Part shown: in pieces, positions 1 through 8,186 of the stretch
Layout: each line of letters starts with the position of its first letter
Position numbering within the stretch: the stretch's first letter is position 1
NCBI GenBank assembly: GCA_947177395.1
Contig: CAMWUI010000015.1
Span: 1-61,586, forward strand
From: an uncultured Paraprevotella sp.
GTDB taxonomy: Bacteria; Bacteroidota; Bacteroidia; Bacteroidales; Bacteroidaceae
Direction: 5' to 3'
Length of the DNA stretch: 61,586 nucleotides
Notes under the pieces: generated by a model
The model's database searches: none
Told to the model about the DNA's origin: nothing
The model's input: the letters and a program-made list of their open reading frames with translations, nothing else
Program-made: the position numbers and the translations under genes

Positions 1-56
1 TGCAGACGAAGAAGCTGGCCAACCCCGCGAAGAAGCACGGAAATATTCCTTTGTAA
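1..56 (+). CDS. mmdA: C-terminal tail of methylmalonyl-CoA decarboxylase alpha (carboxyltransferase) subunit, partial
   Basis: An open frame enters from the left edge and ends at TAA 54-56, encoding a tail that reads QTKKLANPAKKHGNIPL. The ending KKHGNIPL is typical of propionyl/methylmalonyl-CoA carboxyltransferase subunits. The three genes that follow immediately are the other subunits of a Na+-pumping decarboxylase, so context supports the call. This subunit would transfer the carboxyl group of methylmalonyl-CoA to biotin on the carrier protein. Only 17 residues are visible. Confidence 0.75.
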   Translation, partial: QTKKLANPAKKHGNIPL

Positions 57-67
57 TCCCTTTAAAC

Positions 68-1033
68 ATGACAATGATGAACAAACGAATAATAGGATTC
101 TTCGCAGGTCTGCTTGTCACGGCGGCTCTCTGTGCGCAAGGAAGCCGCAACCTGAAGATTACGGAGGTGGTAACGGCGAACACGGACGGACTGATGGACG
201 AATGCGGCAGGCGGAGCGCATGGATAGAAATCACCAACACGTCGTGGACCACGGTCGATGTGCGCAGTTGTTATCTGACGACCGATCGCAAGGCGCTCGA
301 CAAGACTCTTTCCGTGCCCGAACGTACGAGACTGATGTCAGTCGTTCCCAAAGGAGACGAACACACTTGTCTGGCGGCCCAGCAACGTATTGTGTTCTTT
401 GCCGACGGGCAGACTAATCTGGGGACACTTCATACGAACTTTATCCTCGTTCCGGGGGAAGAGACGTTCCTGGCGCTTTTCGACGGAAACGGAGAAACAC
501 TCATCGATTCGCTCACTGTGCCCCCGCTGGCCGACGGGCAGTCGTACGCCCGCCTTTTCACCGACGAAGGCAAGTCGTCACACTGGATTGTCCTCGATGA
601 GGCTGACGTGACTCCCGGTTTTCCGAACCGCGGCCAGGACGCTACGGTCGACAAAGTGGCCGAGTTCAAGGAGAAAGATCCCTACGGTTTTGCCATGGCC
701 GTCATCGCCATGAGCATCGTCTTCGGTTGTCTGGCCTTCCTTTACGTGTTCTTCCGCACTTTCGGTTGGTTTATGGACCGTATGGCCAAGTTGGCCCGCG
801 TCAAGGCTATCCGTAAGATACGCGAGAGCGCCACCAAAGTGGCGGTCATCGCCAAGGACGGTATGGAGAGTCGCGGTGTCGATATGGAGACCTATATGGC
901 CGTCATCGGTATGGCCCTTCATGAATACGAGAACGACGTGCACGATGTGGAGAGCAATGTGCTCACCCTCCATTCCGAGGAACATTCCGATTGGAATGCC
1001 AAAGACAACGCCATGAGAACCTGGCATCAATAA
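68..1033 (+). CDS. OadG-family (gamma/delta) subunit of sodium-pump decarboxylase with N-terminal lamin-tail-like domain
   Basis: A 321-residue protein with a signal peptide (MNKRIIGFFAGLLVTAALCAQ) and then a beta-rich extracytoplasmic region of about 150 residues. The stretch LKITEVVTANTDGLMDECG followed by WIEITNTS resembles a lamin-tail (LTD) domain. One transmembrane helix (about residues 210-232, AMAVIAMSIVFGCLAFLYVFF) precedes a short cytoplasmic tail, as in OadG/MmdD subunits that assemble decarboxylase complexes at the membrane. Ordinary OadG proteins are only about 80-100 residues, so the N-terminal domain is an addition; it appears to be a Bacteroidales trait. The gene lies 11 bp after the alpha-subunit stop and 32 bp before the biotin carrier. 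The start could also be one of the ATGs at 74 or 77. Confidence 0.8.
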   Translation: MTMMNKRIIGFFAGLLVTAALCAQGSRNLKITEVVTANTDGLMDECGRRSAWIEITNTSWTTVDVRSCYLTTDRKALDKTLSVPERTRLMSVVPKGDEHTCLAAQQRIVFFADGQTNLGTLHTNFILVPGEETFLALFDGNGETLIDSLTVPPLADGQSYARLFTDEGKSSHWIVLDEADVTPGFPNRGQDATVDKVAEFKEKDPYGFAMAVIAMSIVFGCLAFLYVFFRTFGWFMDRMAKLARVKAIRKIRESATKVAVIAKDGMESRGVDMETYMAVIGMALHEYENDVHDVESNVLTLHSEEHSDWNAKDNAMRTWHQ

Positions 1034-1065
1034 AGTAGAATCCTAAATCATCCAATAGAAAAACA

Positions 1066-1521
1066 ATGAAAGAGTATAAATATAAGGTGAAAGGCGCCGA
1101 GTTTACGGTAGTCATTCAGGAAGTAGAACATAAGACGGCAAAAGTGGAGGTCAACGGTATTCCCTTCGAAGTGGAGATGGACCGTCCGATGAATATCACG
1201 CATCCTACGGTGGTGCGCCCCGTGGTCCACGTACATCACGGCCCTGTGCAGCCTGCTCCGGCGGCAGCGCAGCCCGTGCCGGCACAGCCCGCTGCTCCCG
1301 CCGGAGCAGGTATGGCCGTGCGTGCCCCGCTGCCCGGTACGGTGGTGGCAGTGGCTGTAACCAACGGCCAGGCTGTCAAGAAAGGCCAGACTGTCGTGGT
1401 GCTCGAGGCCATGAAGATGGAGAACAATATAGCCGCTGAGTGCGATGGAACCGTCACTTCGGTATGTGTCAACAAGGGTGATACGGTGCAGACAGGTGCC
1501 GTGCTGCTCACAATCGGATAA
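1066..1521 (+). CDS. mmdC: Biotin carboxyl carrier subunit of methylmalonyl-CoA decarboxylase
   Basis: A 151-residue biotin carrier. The C-terminal biotinyl/lipoyl domain contains the biotinylation motif EAMKMEN with the modified lysine at residue 117. A Pro/Ala-rich flexible linker (about residues 62-80) separates it from an N-terminal domain of about 60 residues. The protein shuttles the carboxyl group from the alpha carboxyltransferase to the beta subunit, where decarboxylation drives Na+ export. It sits between the delta-type subunit and the beta subunit, with 6 bp to the beta gene, so translation is probably coupled. In propionate-forming Bacteroidales this complex turns methylmalonyl-CoA into propionyl-CoA. 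Confidence 0.9.
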   Translation: MKEYKYKVKGAEFTVVIQEVEHKTAKVEVNGIPFEVEMDRPMNITHPTVVRPVVHVHHGPVQPAPAAAQPVPAQPAAPAGAGMAVRAPLPGTVVAVAVTNGQAVKKGQTVVVLEAMKMENNIAAECDGTVTSVCVNKGDTVQTGAVLLTIG

Positions 1522-1527
1522 CGGACC

Positions 1528-2685
1528 ATGGCAGAATATCTGGATTTTATCGGAACCAAGTTCCTTGACTTCTGCTCCTACACGGGTTTTGCCAACGGTG
1601 AGCTGGGCAACTACATCATGATTCTCGTGGGCGCCCTTTTTATCACTTTGGCCATCGTCAAGGATTGGGAACCGCTGTTGCTCATTCCCATCGGACTGGG
1701 CATCATTCTGGGAAACATCCCGTTTAAGTCCGTTGGTCTTGAGATCGGGCTTTATGAGGACAACTCCGTGCTCAATTTCTTCTATCAGGGTGTCAAGCTC
1801 GGTTGGTATCCTCCGCTCATCTTCCTCGGCATCGGGGCGATGACGGATTTCACCGCGCTCATAGCCAATCCCAAACTGCTACTCATCGGTGCAGCCGCTC
1901 AGTTCGGCATCTTCGCCGCCTACATGGCAGCCTTGGCTTTCGGTTTCGAGCCCAACCAGGCGGCCGGTATCGCCATCATTGGCGGAGCGGACGGCCCGAC
2001 GGCCATCTTCCTTTCCTCCAAACTGGCGCCTAACCTGATGGGAGCCATTGCCGTGTGCGCCTATTCTTACATGGCGCTCGTGCCGCTCATCCAGCGTCCT
2101 GTCATGCGTGCGCTCACTACGGAGAAGGAACGTCTTATCCGCATGCAGCCTGCCCGTACGGTATCGCAGCGCGAGAAAATCATCTTCCCCATCGTGGGCT
2201 TGCTGATTACGGCTTTCGTCGTGCCTTCGGGTTTGCCCTTGCTGGGCGTGCTCTTCTTTGGCAACCTGCTGAAGGAAAGCACCAAGACAACTCGTTTGGC
2301 CAAGACGGCCGGTAGCGCGCTGAACGATATCGTCGTCATGCTCCTCGGACTCACCGTGGGCTGCTCCACGCAGGCCAGCGAGTTCCTTACGCTGGACACG
2401 ATACGCATCTTCGCCATCGGTGCCTGCGCTTTCGTCGTGGCTACGGCTTCGGGCGTACTCTTCGTACGCTTCTTCAATCTCTTCCTGCCGGAAGGGAAGA
2501 AGATCAACCCGCTTATCGGTAATGCCGGTGTGTCCGCCGTGCCGATGGCCGCCCGTATCTCTCACGAGCAGGGACTGCGGTACGATCCGAAAAACTATCT
2601 CATCATGCACGCCATGGGACCGAACGTGGCCGGTGTCATCGGATCGGCTGTGGCCGCCGGTGTGTTGCTGGGATTCCTTAGTTAA
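1528..2685 (+). CDS. mmdB: Sodium ion-translocating decarboxylase, beta subunit
   Basis: A 385-residue polytopic membrane protein of the OadB/MmdB/GcdB family, full length for the family. Recognisable features are repeated glycine-rich membrane segments, the GGADGPTAIFLSSKLAP region, and GNAGVSAVPMAARISHEQG in the C-terminal half, which corresponds to the conserved ion-binding segment of beta subunits. It decarboxylates carboxybiotin and exports Na+. The gene is last in the operon and is followed by a hairpin with a T-rich tail. The substrate is inferred to be methylmalonyl-CoA from the alpha-subunit tail, because beta subunits alone do not distinguish oxaloacetate, glutaconyl-CoA and methylmalonyl-CoA systems. 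Confidence 0.92.
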   Translation: MAEYLDFIGTKFLDFCSYTGFANGELGNYIMILVGALFITLAIVKDWEPLLLIPIGLGIILGNIPFKSVGLEIGLYEDNSVLNFFYQGVKLGWYPPLIFLGIGAMTDFTALIANPKLLLIGAAAQFGIFAAYMAALAFGFEPNQAAGIAIIGGADGPTAIFLSSKLAPNLMGAIAVCAYSYMALVPLIQRPVMRALTTEKERLIRMQPARTVSQREKIIFPIVGLLITAFVVPSGLPLLGVLFFGNLLKESTKTTRLAKTAGSALNDIVVMLLGLTVGCSTQASEFLTLDTIRIFAIGACAFVVATASGVLFVRFFNLFLPEGKKINPLIGNAGVSAVPMAARISHEQGLRYDPKNYLIMHAMGPNVAGVIGSAVAAGVLLGFLS

Positions 2686-2711
2686 GAGCCTGCGTGCAGG
2701 TATTGTTTTCG

Positions 2712-2751
2712 GCAGGGCCGTTTCCGTGGGGAGACAGCCCTGCTCCTTTTT
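2712..2751 (+). terminator. Probable intrinsic terminator of the decarboxylase operon
   Basis: GCAGGGC (2712-2718) pairs with GCCCTGC (2737-2743). The inner segments GTTTCC and GGAGAC extend the stem, and TCCTTTTT follows. It lies 27 bp past the beta-subunit stop codon. Confidence 0.7.
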
Positions 2752-2807
2752 GCATTCCGGCTACCGAAGAAGCCGTGCGCCTGTCGGGAAATCCCGAAAA
2801 AAGATAG

Positions 2808-2815
2808 TAACTTTG
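2808..2815 (+). promoter_or_regulatory. Bacteroidales -7 promoter element upstream of mnmA
   Basis: TAACTTTG matches the TAnnTTTG consensus and lies 33 bp before the mnmA start. No clear -33 TTTG is present at the expected spacing. Confidence 0.5.
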
Positions 2816-2848
2816 CAACCGTTGTTTTTATGAAAAATACGTCCGACA

Positions 2849-3973
2849 ATGGCAAAGAAGAAAGTATTGGTAGGGATGTCCGGTGGCATCGACAGTTCAG
2901 CCGTCTGCTTGATGTTGCAGGAGCAGGGCTATGAAGTGGCAGGGGTCACGATGCGTGTGTGGGACCTGCCCCGGCAGTTTGCGGAGGAGGGCCAGGAATG
3001 GCCAGGTTTCGTCTGCGAGGCGCGCGAACTGGCCGACCGGTTGGGCATCCCGCATTATGTGGCGGATGAGCGTGAAGATTTCCGGGATACGGTGGTGCGG
3101 AATTTCGTGGACGAATATCTCGGGGGGCGGACACCCAATCCCTGTGTGATGTGCAATCCGCTGTTCAAGTTCCGCGTGCTGACGGAATGGGCGGACCGTC
3201 TGGGCTGCGATTTCATCGCCACGGGGCATTATGTCCGCCTTTGCCGTGAGAACGGTCGGCCGGTCATCCGCTGCGGAGCCGACCGCCACAAGGACCAGTC
3301 TTATTTCCTCTGGCGCCTCTCGCCAGAAGTACTGGAACGCTGTATTTTCCCGCTGGGGGATATGTGCAAGGCCGATGTGCGCGCCTATTTGGAGGCGAAG
3401 GGTTTTGCCCTGAAGGCCCGCGGCGGCGAGTCCATGGAAGTCTGCTTCATCGACGGGGACTACCGCGACTTCCTGCGCCGCGAAGTGCAGGACATTGACG
3501 AGCGCATCCGCCCCGGCCGTTTCGTGGATGCGGAGGGGCGCGTGCTGGGCGTGCACGAGGGTTATGCTTATTACACGGTGGGGCAGCGCCGGGGGCTGGG
3601 TATCGCCCTGGGGCGGCCGGCCTTTGTTTTGAAGATAAATCCGGAGCGGAACACGGTGATGCTGGGCGATGCGGCGCAGCTGGAGACGAAGGCATTCCTG
3701 CTGGAGCGGGCGCAGGTGGCTGACGAGGAGGCACTCGCAGACAGCCGGCTGACGGTGCGCATCCGCTACCGCAGCGCGCCGGTGCCCTGCCGTGTGCGCC
3801 GCGTGGCGAACCGTTTCCTTTGTCCGGGCGAGGAGGAGAACCTGCTGCTGGTGGAGGTGGACGAACCTGTGTCTGCCGTCACGCCGGGACAGTCGGCCGT
3901 GTTCTACGTCGGCGACCGGCTGGTGGGAGGTGCCTACATCGCCCGCCAGCGCGGAGTGTCGGCCTATATATAA
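2849..3973 (+). CDS. mnmA: tRNA-specific 2-thiouridylase MnmA
   Basis: A 374-residue protein that installs the 2-thio group on U34 of Lys/Glu/Gln tRNAs, using ATP and sulfur passed from a persulfide relay. The PP-loop GMSGGIDSS lies at the N-terminus. The two catalytic cysteines are C102 ([12 protein letters not shown]) and C199 (MEVCFI), and the C-terminal beta-barrel carries [13 protein letters not shown]. Length is normal. Bacteroidales often encode more than one MnmA homologue, so this may not be the only copy. The last codons and stop (TATATATAA) overlap an AT-rich motif that recurs elsewhere in the window. xseA begins 16 bp downstream, suggesting co-transcription. Confidence 0.93.
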   Translation: MAKKKVLVGMSGGIDSSAVCLMLQEQGYEVAGVTMRVWDLPRQFAEEGQEWPGFVCEARELADRLGIPHYVADEREDFRDTVVRNFVDEYLGGRTPNPCVMCNPLFKFRVLTEWADRLGCDFIATGHYVRLCRENGRPVIRCGADRHKDQSYFLWRLSPEVLERCIFPLGDMCKADVRAYLEAKGFALKARGGESMEVCFIDGDYRDFLRREVQDIDERIRPGRFVDAEGRVLGVHEGYAYYTVGQRRGLGIALGRPAFVLKINPERNTVMLGDAAQLETKAFLLERAQVADEEALADSRLTVRIRYRSAPVPCRVRRVANRFLCPGEEENLLLVEVDEPVSAVTPGQSAVFYVGDRLVGGAYIARQRGVSAYI

Positions 3974-3983
3974 TAAGGTATAC
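3964..3983 (+). repeat. Dispersed AT-rich 20-bp motif, copy 1
   Basis: The sequence ctatatataataaggtatac spans the mnmA stop and the mnmA-xseA gap. Its exact 20-bp reverse complement occurs at 7512-7531. The 12-bp core TATATAATAAGG also occurs, reverse-complemented, at 40111-40122 and 60659-60670. Confidence 0.75.
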
Positions 3984-3989
3984 TACAGT

Positions 3990-5306
3990 ATGACGGAACC
4001 TCTGACCCTTTATGAACTGAACGCGCGCGTGCGCGGCACGGTGGAGAGTGTCCTGCAGGAGCCTTGCTGGCTGCAGGCGGAGCTGAGCGAGGTGCGCGCG
4101 GCTTACAACGGGCATTGTTATGTGGAGTTCGTGCAGAAGGACGCACGCGGGCAGTCGCTCGTGGCCAAGGCGCGCGGTACGATATGGGCCGGTACGTATG
4201 CTTTGCTGGGAGCGTACTTCGAGCGGGAGACGGGGCAACGGCTGGCCGCAGGGATGAAGGTGCTGGTGCGCGTCGCCGTGTCGTTCCACGAGCTGTACGG
4301 CTATTCGCTCACGGTGACCGATATCGACCCGGCCTATACACTGGGCGATCTGGTTCGGCGTCGCCGCGAAATTCTACGACAGCTGGAGGAGGAAGGCATC
4401 CTGAATGACAACCGTGCCCTGCCACTGCCCGTGCCGGCCAGTCGGGTGGCCGTCATATCCTCGGCCACGGCGGCGGGCTACGGCGATTTCAGCGACCAGT
4501 TGTTGCACAACGACTACGGTTTCCGCTTCACCACGCGCCTGTTTCCGGCCGTGATGCAGGGCGAGCGTGCCGAGGCGTCGCTGTTGGATGCGCTGGATGC
4601 CGTGCTGGCCGAACGCGACGCGTGGGACGTGGTGGTCATCATCCGCGGGGGCGGCGCTACGAGTGATCTGTCCTGCTTCGACAGTTACCCGCTGGCGGCA
4701 GCCTGCGCGCAGTTTCCCCTGCCGGTGATTACGGGCATCGGGCATGAGCGCGACGATACGGTGCTGGACAGCGTGGCCCACCGGAGAGTGAAGACGCCCA
4801 CGGCCGCCGCGGCTTTCCTGATAGACTGCCAGCTGGCGCTGGCCACGCGGCTGGAGACGCTGGGGCGGCGGGTGACGGAAGGGGCGCTGAGGCATGTGCA
4901 CGAGCGGCGGGCTGCGCTCGACACCACGGCGCTGCGGTTGAACTCCGTGTTCGTGCATGCCGTGGAGCGGCAGCGGCGGAGACTTGAGATGTGGCCGCAA
5001 CGGTGGCATGCCGCGGCGGAGCGCGGCATGCAGCGCGAGGCGCACCGGCTGGAAAGCCTGCAGTCCCGCCTGTGCCTTTTGGCGGAGGGCCGCGTGCAGC
5101 GGGCGCGCCTGTTGCTGGACGCCTGGGGGCAGCGGTGTGAGGCGGCCGACCCCGTGCACTTGCTCCGGCGGGGGTATACGTTGACGCTCAAGGACGGGCG
5201 GCCGGTGAGGCGACCGGACGACGTGCGCGAGGGCGACGAGATTGTGACGCGGACGGCGCACGGCGACATCCGTTCCGTGGTGTGCGGGGAGACGAAAAGA
5301 AAATGA
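3990..5306 (+). CDS. xseA: Exodeoxyribonuclease VII large subunit
   Basis: A 438-residue protein, counted from the ATG at 3990. This start is chosen because the family begins with a short lead-in and then the OB-fold (YELNARVRGTVESVLQEPCWLQAELSEV); the open frame continues upstream only because it overlaps mnmA. The catalytic region has VISSATAAGYGDF, IIRGGGATSDLSCFD and GIGHERDDTVLDSVAHRRVKTPTAAAAF, followed by a long coiled-coil and a C-terminal RRGYTLTLKDG segment. With XseB it degrades single-stranded DNA from both ends. The stop overlaps the xseB start in ATGA at 5303-5306, giving translational coupling and matched stoichiometry. Confidence 0.93.
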   Translation: MTEPLTLYELNARVRGTVESVLQEPCWLQAELSEVRAAYNGHCYVEFVQKDARGQSLVAKARGTIWAGTYALLGAYFERETGQRLAAGMKVLVRVAVSFHELYGYSLTVTDIDPAYTLGDLVRRRREILRQLEEEGILNDNRALPLPVPASRVAVISSATAAGYGDFSDQLLHNDYGFRFTTRLFPAVMQGERAEASLLDALDAVLAERDAWDVVVIIRGGGATSDLSCFDSYPLAAACAQFPLPVITGIGHERDDTVLDSVAHRRVKTPTAAAAFLIDCQLALATRLETLGRRVTEGALRHVHERRAALDTTALRLNSVFVHAVERQRRRLEMWPQRWHAAAERGMQREAHRLESLQSRLCLLAEGRVQRARLLLDAWGQRCEAADPVHLLRRGYTLTLKDGRPVRRPDDVREGDEIVTRTAHGDIRSVVCGETKRK

Positions 5307-5527
5307 ACGAACTTATGAAAGATACGACGATGGAAAAGGAAATGACATACGAACAGGCGGCCGCCCGGCTGGAGCAGTTGGTGACGCTCGTGGAGACGGG
5401 CGAGGCCGGTGTGGACGAACTGGCCGCCATGTTGGCCGAGGCGCGCGAGTTGCTCGCCTTTTGCCGCGGCCGGCTCTATGCGGCCGGCGAGGAAGTGCGC
5501 AAGATGGTGGATTCGATAGAAAAGTAG
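5303..5527 (+). CDS. xseB: Exodeoxyribonuclease VII small subunit
   Basis: A 74-residue protein from the ATG at 5303, which overlaps the xseA stop. It holds the XseB signature MTYEQAAARLEQLVTLVETGEAG, then LAEARELLAFCRGRL, forming a small helical protein that binds the XseA coiled-coil. Later in-frame ATGs at 5315 and 5330 are possible starts. A GTG at 5282 inside xseA also opens the frame but is less likely than the coupled ATG. Confidence 0.88.
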   Translation: MNELMKDTTMEKEMTYEQAAARLEQLVTLVETGEAGVDELAAMLAEARELLAFCRGRLYAAGEEVRKMVDSIEK

Positions 5528-5581
5528 GGCGCCGCGTTATATTTTTTTAAGGGAATGTGCCTCTCTGCCGCCGATTTTATG

Positions 5582-5589
5582 TAATTTTG
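5582..5589 (+). promoter_or_regulatory. Bacteroidales -7 promoter element upstream of ilvE
   Basis: TAATTTTG fits TAnnTTTG and lies 28 bp before the ilvE start, in the 90-bp gap after xseB. Confidence 0.45.
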
Positions 5590-5617
5590 TGCTTGCGATT
5601 CATAAATAAAAAGGAAC

Positions 5618-6640
5618 ATGAAAGAAATAGATTGGGCGAATCTGTCGTTCGGCTACATGCCGACGGACTATAACGTGCGTTGCCGCTGGCGCGACGGCGC
5701 GTGGGGAGAGATTGAAGTGTCGTCGTCGGAGACGATAAACATCCACATGGCAGCCACATGCCTGCACTATGGACAGGAAGCCTTCGAAGGACTCAAGGCC
5801 TACCGCTGTCCCGACGGCAAGGTGCGCGTGTTCCGCATGGACGAGAATGCGGCACGCCTGCAGAGCACCTGCCGCGGCATCCTCATGCCCGAGTTGCCCA
5901 CGGAACTGTTCGAGGAGATGGTGCGCCGCGTCGTGCGTCTCAACGAGCGTTTCATCCCGCCTTACGAGAGCGGAGCCTCGCTCTACATCCGTCCGTTGCT
6001 CATCGGCACGGGCGCGCAGGTGGGCGTGCACCCGGCGGACGAATATCTGTTCGTCATCTTCGTGACGCCCGTGGGGCCGTACTTCAAGGGCGGCTTCTCG
6101 ACCAATCCTTACGTCATCATCCGCGAGTTCGACCGCGCGGCGCCTCTCGGCACGGGCATCTACAAGGTGGGCGGCAACTATGCGGCCAGCCTGCGGGCCA
6201 ACAAGATGGCGCACGACCTGGGCTATTCGTGCGAGTTCTACCTCGACGCCAAGGAGAAGAAATATATCGACGAGTGCGGAGCGGCCAATTTCTTCGGCAT
6301 CAAGAACAACACGTACGTGACGCCCGCCTCGACATCCATTCTGCCCTCCATCACGAACAAGAGCCTGATGCAGCTGGCCGAGGACTTGGGTCTGAAGGTG
6401 GAGCGCCGTCAGATACCGGAGGAGGAACTCGCCACCTTCGAAGAGGCGGGAGCCTGCGGCACGGCGGCCGTCATCAGTCCCATCGGACGCATCGATGACC
6501 TAGAGAACGGCCGGAGCTACGTGTTCAGTCCGGACGGACAGCCCGGCCCCGTGAGCACGAAACTCTACAACCGGTTGCGCGCCATACAGTACGGCATCGA
6601 GCCCGACACGCACGGATGGACGCAGGTGGTGATGGATTGA
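5618..6640 (+). CDS. ilvE: Branched-chain amino acid aminotransferase
   Basis: A 340-residue class-IV (fold type IV) PLP aminotransferase that interconverts Leu, Ile and Val with their 2-oxo acids. The catalytic lysine is K183 in GTGIYKVGGNYAASLRANK. The conserved YIDECGAANFFGI and ACGTAAVISPIGRI segments that hold the PLP phosphate and the substrate are present. Full length for the family. It stands alone, about 12.7 kb upstream of the leu operon, with its own TAATTTTG promoter element. Confidence 0.93.
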   Translation: MKEIDWANLSFGYMPTDYNVRCRWRDGAWGEIEVSSSETINIHMAATCLHYGQEAFEGLKAYRCPDGKVRVFRMDENAARLQSTCRGILMPELPTELFEEMVRRVVRLNERFIPPYESGASLYIRPLLIGTGAQVGVHPADEYLFVIFVTPVGPYFKGGFSTNPYVIIREFDRAAPLGTGIYKVGGNYAASLRANKMAHDLGYSCEFYLDAKEKKYIDECGAANFFGIKNNTYVTPASTSILPSITNKSLMQLAEDLGLKVERRQIPEEELATFEEAGACGTAAVISPIGRIDDLENGRSYVFSPDGQPGPVSTKLYNRLRAIQYGIEPDTHGWTQVVMD

Positions 6641-6711
6641 CGCCCGCGTCCTGCGGACGTCGCTCTCCTGCAGCGATACAAACCTTTTTTTCAACTTAAT
6701 AAAAACTTGTC

Positions 6712-7317
6712 ATGAAGAATTCAAAACAATTGCGGGCTGCAGCCCGACAGTCTCTGGCCGGACAATGGGGCGGAGCTGTGGTTATGTGTCTGGTCTACGT
6801 GGTCATCGCCAGCGCTGTGTCAGCCATCCCCAGAGTGGGCTCCCTGCTGAGCTTGTTGCTCCTGCCCATGGGATGGAGCTACGCCGTGGCTTTCCTGCGG
6901 AACGTGCGCACGAAGAGCCCCTTCGCCGTGGGCGATCTTTTCGCCGGTTTCAGCGACTACACGCGTTTGTTCTCCACGCTCCTTCTGCAGGGTGTCTACA
7001 CGGTGCTGTGGATGCTGTTGCTCATCGTGCCGGGCATCATCAAGAGTTATTCCTATGCCATGACCTCCTTCATTCTGAAGGACGAGCCGGAGCTGAAAAA
7101 CAACGCGGCCATCGAGAAGAGTATGGCGATGATGGAGGGACACAAGTGGGACCTCTTCTGCCTGCAGTTGTCGTTCATCGGCTGGGCGCTGCTGACCATT
7201 CTGACGCTGGGTATCGGCTACCTGTGGCTGGGTCCCTACGTAGCTTCCGCCACGGCTCACTTCTACGAGGATGTGAAGATTGACTACGAGCGCCGCAAGG
7301 CTTCGGGCTGGTGCTGA
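6712..7317 (+). CDS. DUF975-family integral membrane protein
   Basis: A 201-residue polytopic membrane protein. It starts with KNSKQLRAAARQSLAGQW, typical of DUF975 proteins, followed by several hydrophobic segments (for example residues 22-60, 93-113 and 149-178). The internal ILKDEPELKNNAAIEKSMAMMEGHKWDLF is the most recognisable family stretch. Its molecular role is not known. It is preceded by a 71-bp gap with no clear promoter and followed by an 840-bp gene-poor region. No operon partner is evident. Confidence 0.8.
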   Translation: MKNSKQLRAAARQSLAGQWGGAVVMCLVYVVIASAVSAIPRVGSLLSLLLLPMGWSYAVAFLRNVRTKSPFAVGDLFAGFSDYTRLFSTLLLQGVYTVLWMLLLIVPGIIKSYSYAMTSFILKDEPELKNNAAIEKSMAMMEGHKWDLFCLQLSFIGWALLTILTLGIGYLWLGPYVASATAHFYEDVKIDYERRKASGWC

Positions 7318-7511
7318 GCCGCCGGCCGTAGGCACGGGCTTTTTCGCGAGGGGCGTTCCGCAGATGGGCGGGGCGCCCTTCGTCGTGTGTGGCGGCGGAG
7401 GGCCGTGGCTGGGGAGCGTCGCTGTGCGTCGGCGGCTGCATCCTCTGCCTGTTCGTGGGTGCGAAAAAAACGGACTTCCGGAGGTGCGGAGATGAACTTT
7501 CGCCCTGCGGG

Positions 7512-7531
7512 GTATACCTTATTATATATAG
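7512..7531 (-). repeat. Dispersed AT-rich 20-bp motif, copy 2
   Basis: gtataccttattatatatag is the exact reverse complement of the copy at 3964-3983. It stands out as an AT-rich island in GC-rich non-coding DNA. Confidence 0.75.
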
Positions 7532-7637
7532 GGGGACGGAGAGCGCTTGCTGCCTCCCGTTTTGCGGCGGCGGAGTGTGAACGGATTTAACGTTTGCTTT
7601 GCGCGGCGTGTCAACGTGTGTTAACGGAAAAACGGTA

Positions 7638-7804
7638 GCCTTCGGGAAAGTTTGGACGCGCCTCCGAGAAAATTTGGACGCGCCTCCGGGAAAGTTCGGA
7701 CGCGCCTCCGGGAAAATTTGGACGCGCCTCCGAGAAAGTTCGGACGCGCCTCCGGGAAAATTCGGAGCAGCCTCCAGGGAAATCCGGACGTGCTTCCGAC
7801 CTGA
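7638..7804 (+). repeat. Tandem array of 22-bp units (about 7.5 copies)
   Basis: Seven consecutive 22-bp units start at 7651, 7673, 7695, 7717, 7739, 7761 and 7783, with a partial unit at 7638-7650. The consensus is approximately TTyGGACGCGCCTCCGrGAAAr. The first five units are nearly identical, differing at three positions; the last two are diverged. Each unit has a short dyad CGGA-N6-TCCG. Because 22 is not a multiple of 3, the array reads through different frames and is unlikely to be a protein repeat. There are no spacers, so it is not CRISPR. Confidence 0.9.
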
Positions 7805-8132
7805 AAAATGCTTGCTTTTATTGTTTAAGTGGTTGTGGTATAGTTTTTTGCGGTTCTTTGCAAAAAACTTTCTCTCCAGCTTCCCACAGGCCGGAGATGC
7901 CTTTCGGCTCGTTTCGCAGCCTCTCCGAAGGCTTTTCGGGCGGGGGCGGGCTGTTTGTCCGTCTCTTAATGCCTGTTAAAAACGGCGGGCATGGGCGACG
8001 GTTTCCGTGCGGACGGGGACGCCGCGGGGGTGCCTCGCCCGCGATTGTCCGTTTCCCTGACAACGAGGGGCGGCCGCAGCAGTTCTTTTCCCCCGCCGCT
8101 GCCGGCTGTCGGCGGAAAGGGCGGGCGGGCTG

Positions 8133-8163
8133 TTGTCCGGTTCGCGGATTTTCCCTACCTTTG
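8133..8163 (+). promoter_or_regulatory. trmB promoter (TTG-N20-TACCTTTG)
   Basis: TTG at 8133-8135 is separated by 20 bp from TACCTTTG at 8156-8163, matching both Bacteroidales promoter boxes and their spacing. The trmB start is 23 bp downstream. Confidence 0.65.
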
Positions 8164-8186
8164 CAGGGCTTACAAAACGGATCGGT

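Larger units (their letters stand above)
7318..8155. other. Gene-poor GC-rich interval
   Basis: No frame in this interval looks like a conserved protein, and open frames here are short and of low complexity. It contains one 20-bp copy of the dispersed AT-rich motif (7512-7531) and the 22-bp tandem array (7638-7804). The right end carries the trmB promoter. It may be a decayed region or hold an untranslated RNA, but nothing specific is recognisable. Confidence 0.6.

Noticed and set aside
3792..3989. Upstream extension of xseA into mnmA
   Set aside because: The extra 66 residues are the other frame of mnmA. The OB-fold start of XseA follows the ATG at 3990.
7599..7979. 126-residue frame through the 22-bp array
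   Set aside because: The repetitive peptide is produced by reading a 22-bp tandem repeat in changing frames. There is no ribosome-binding context or conserved flank.
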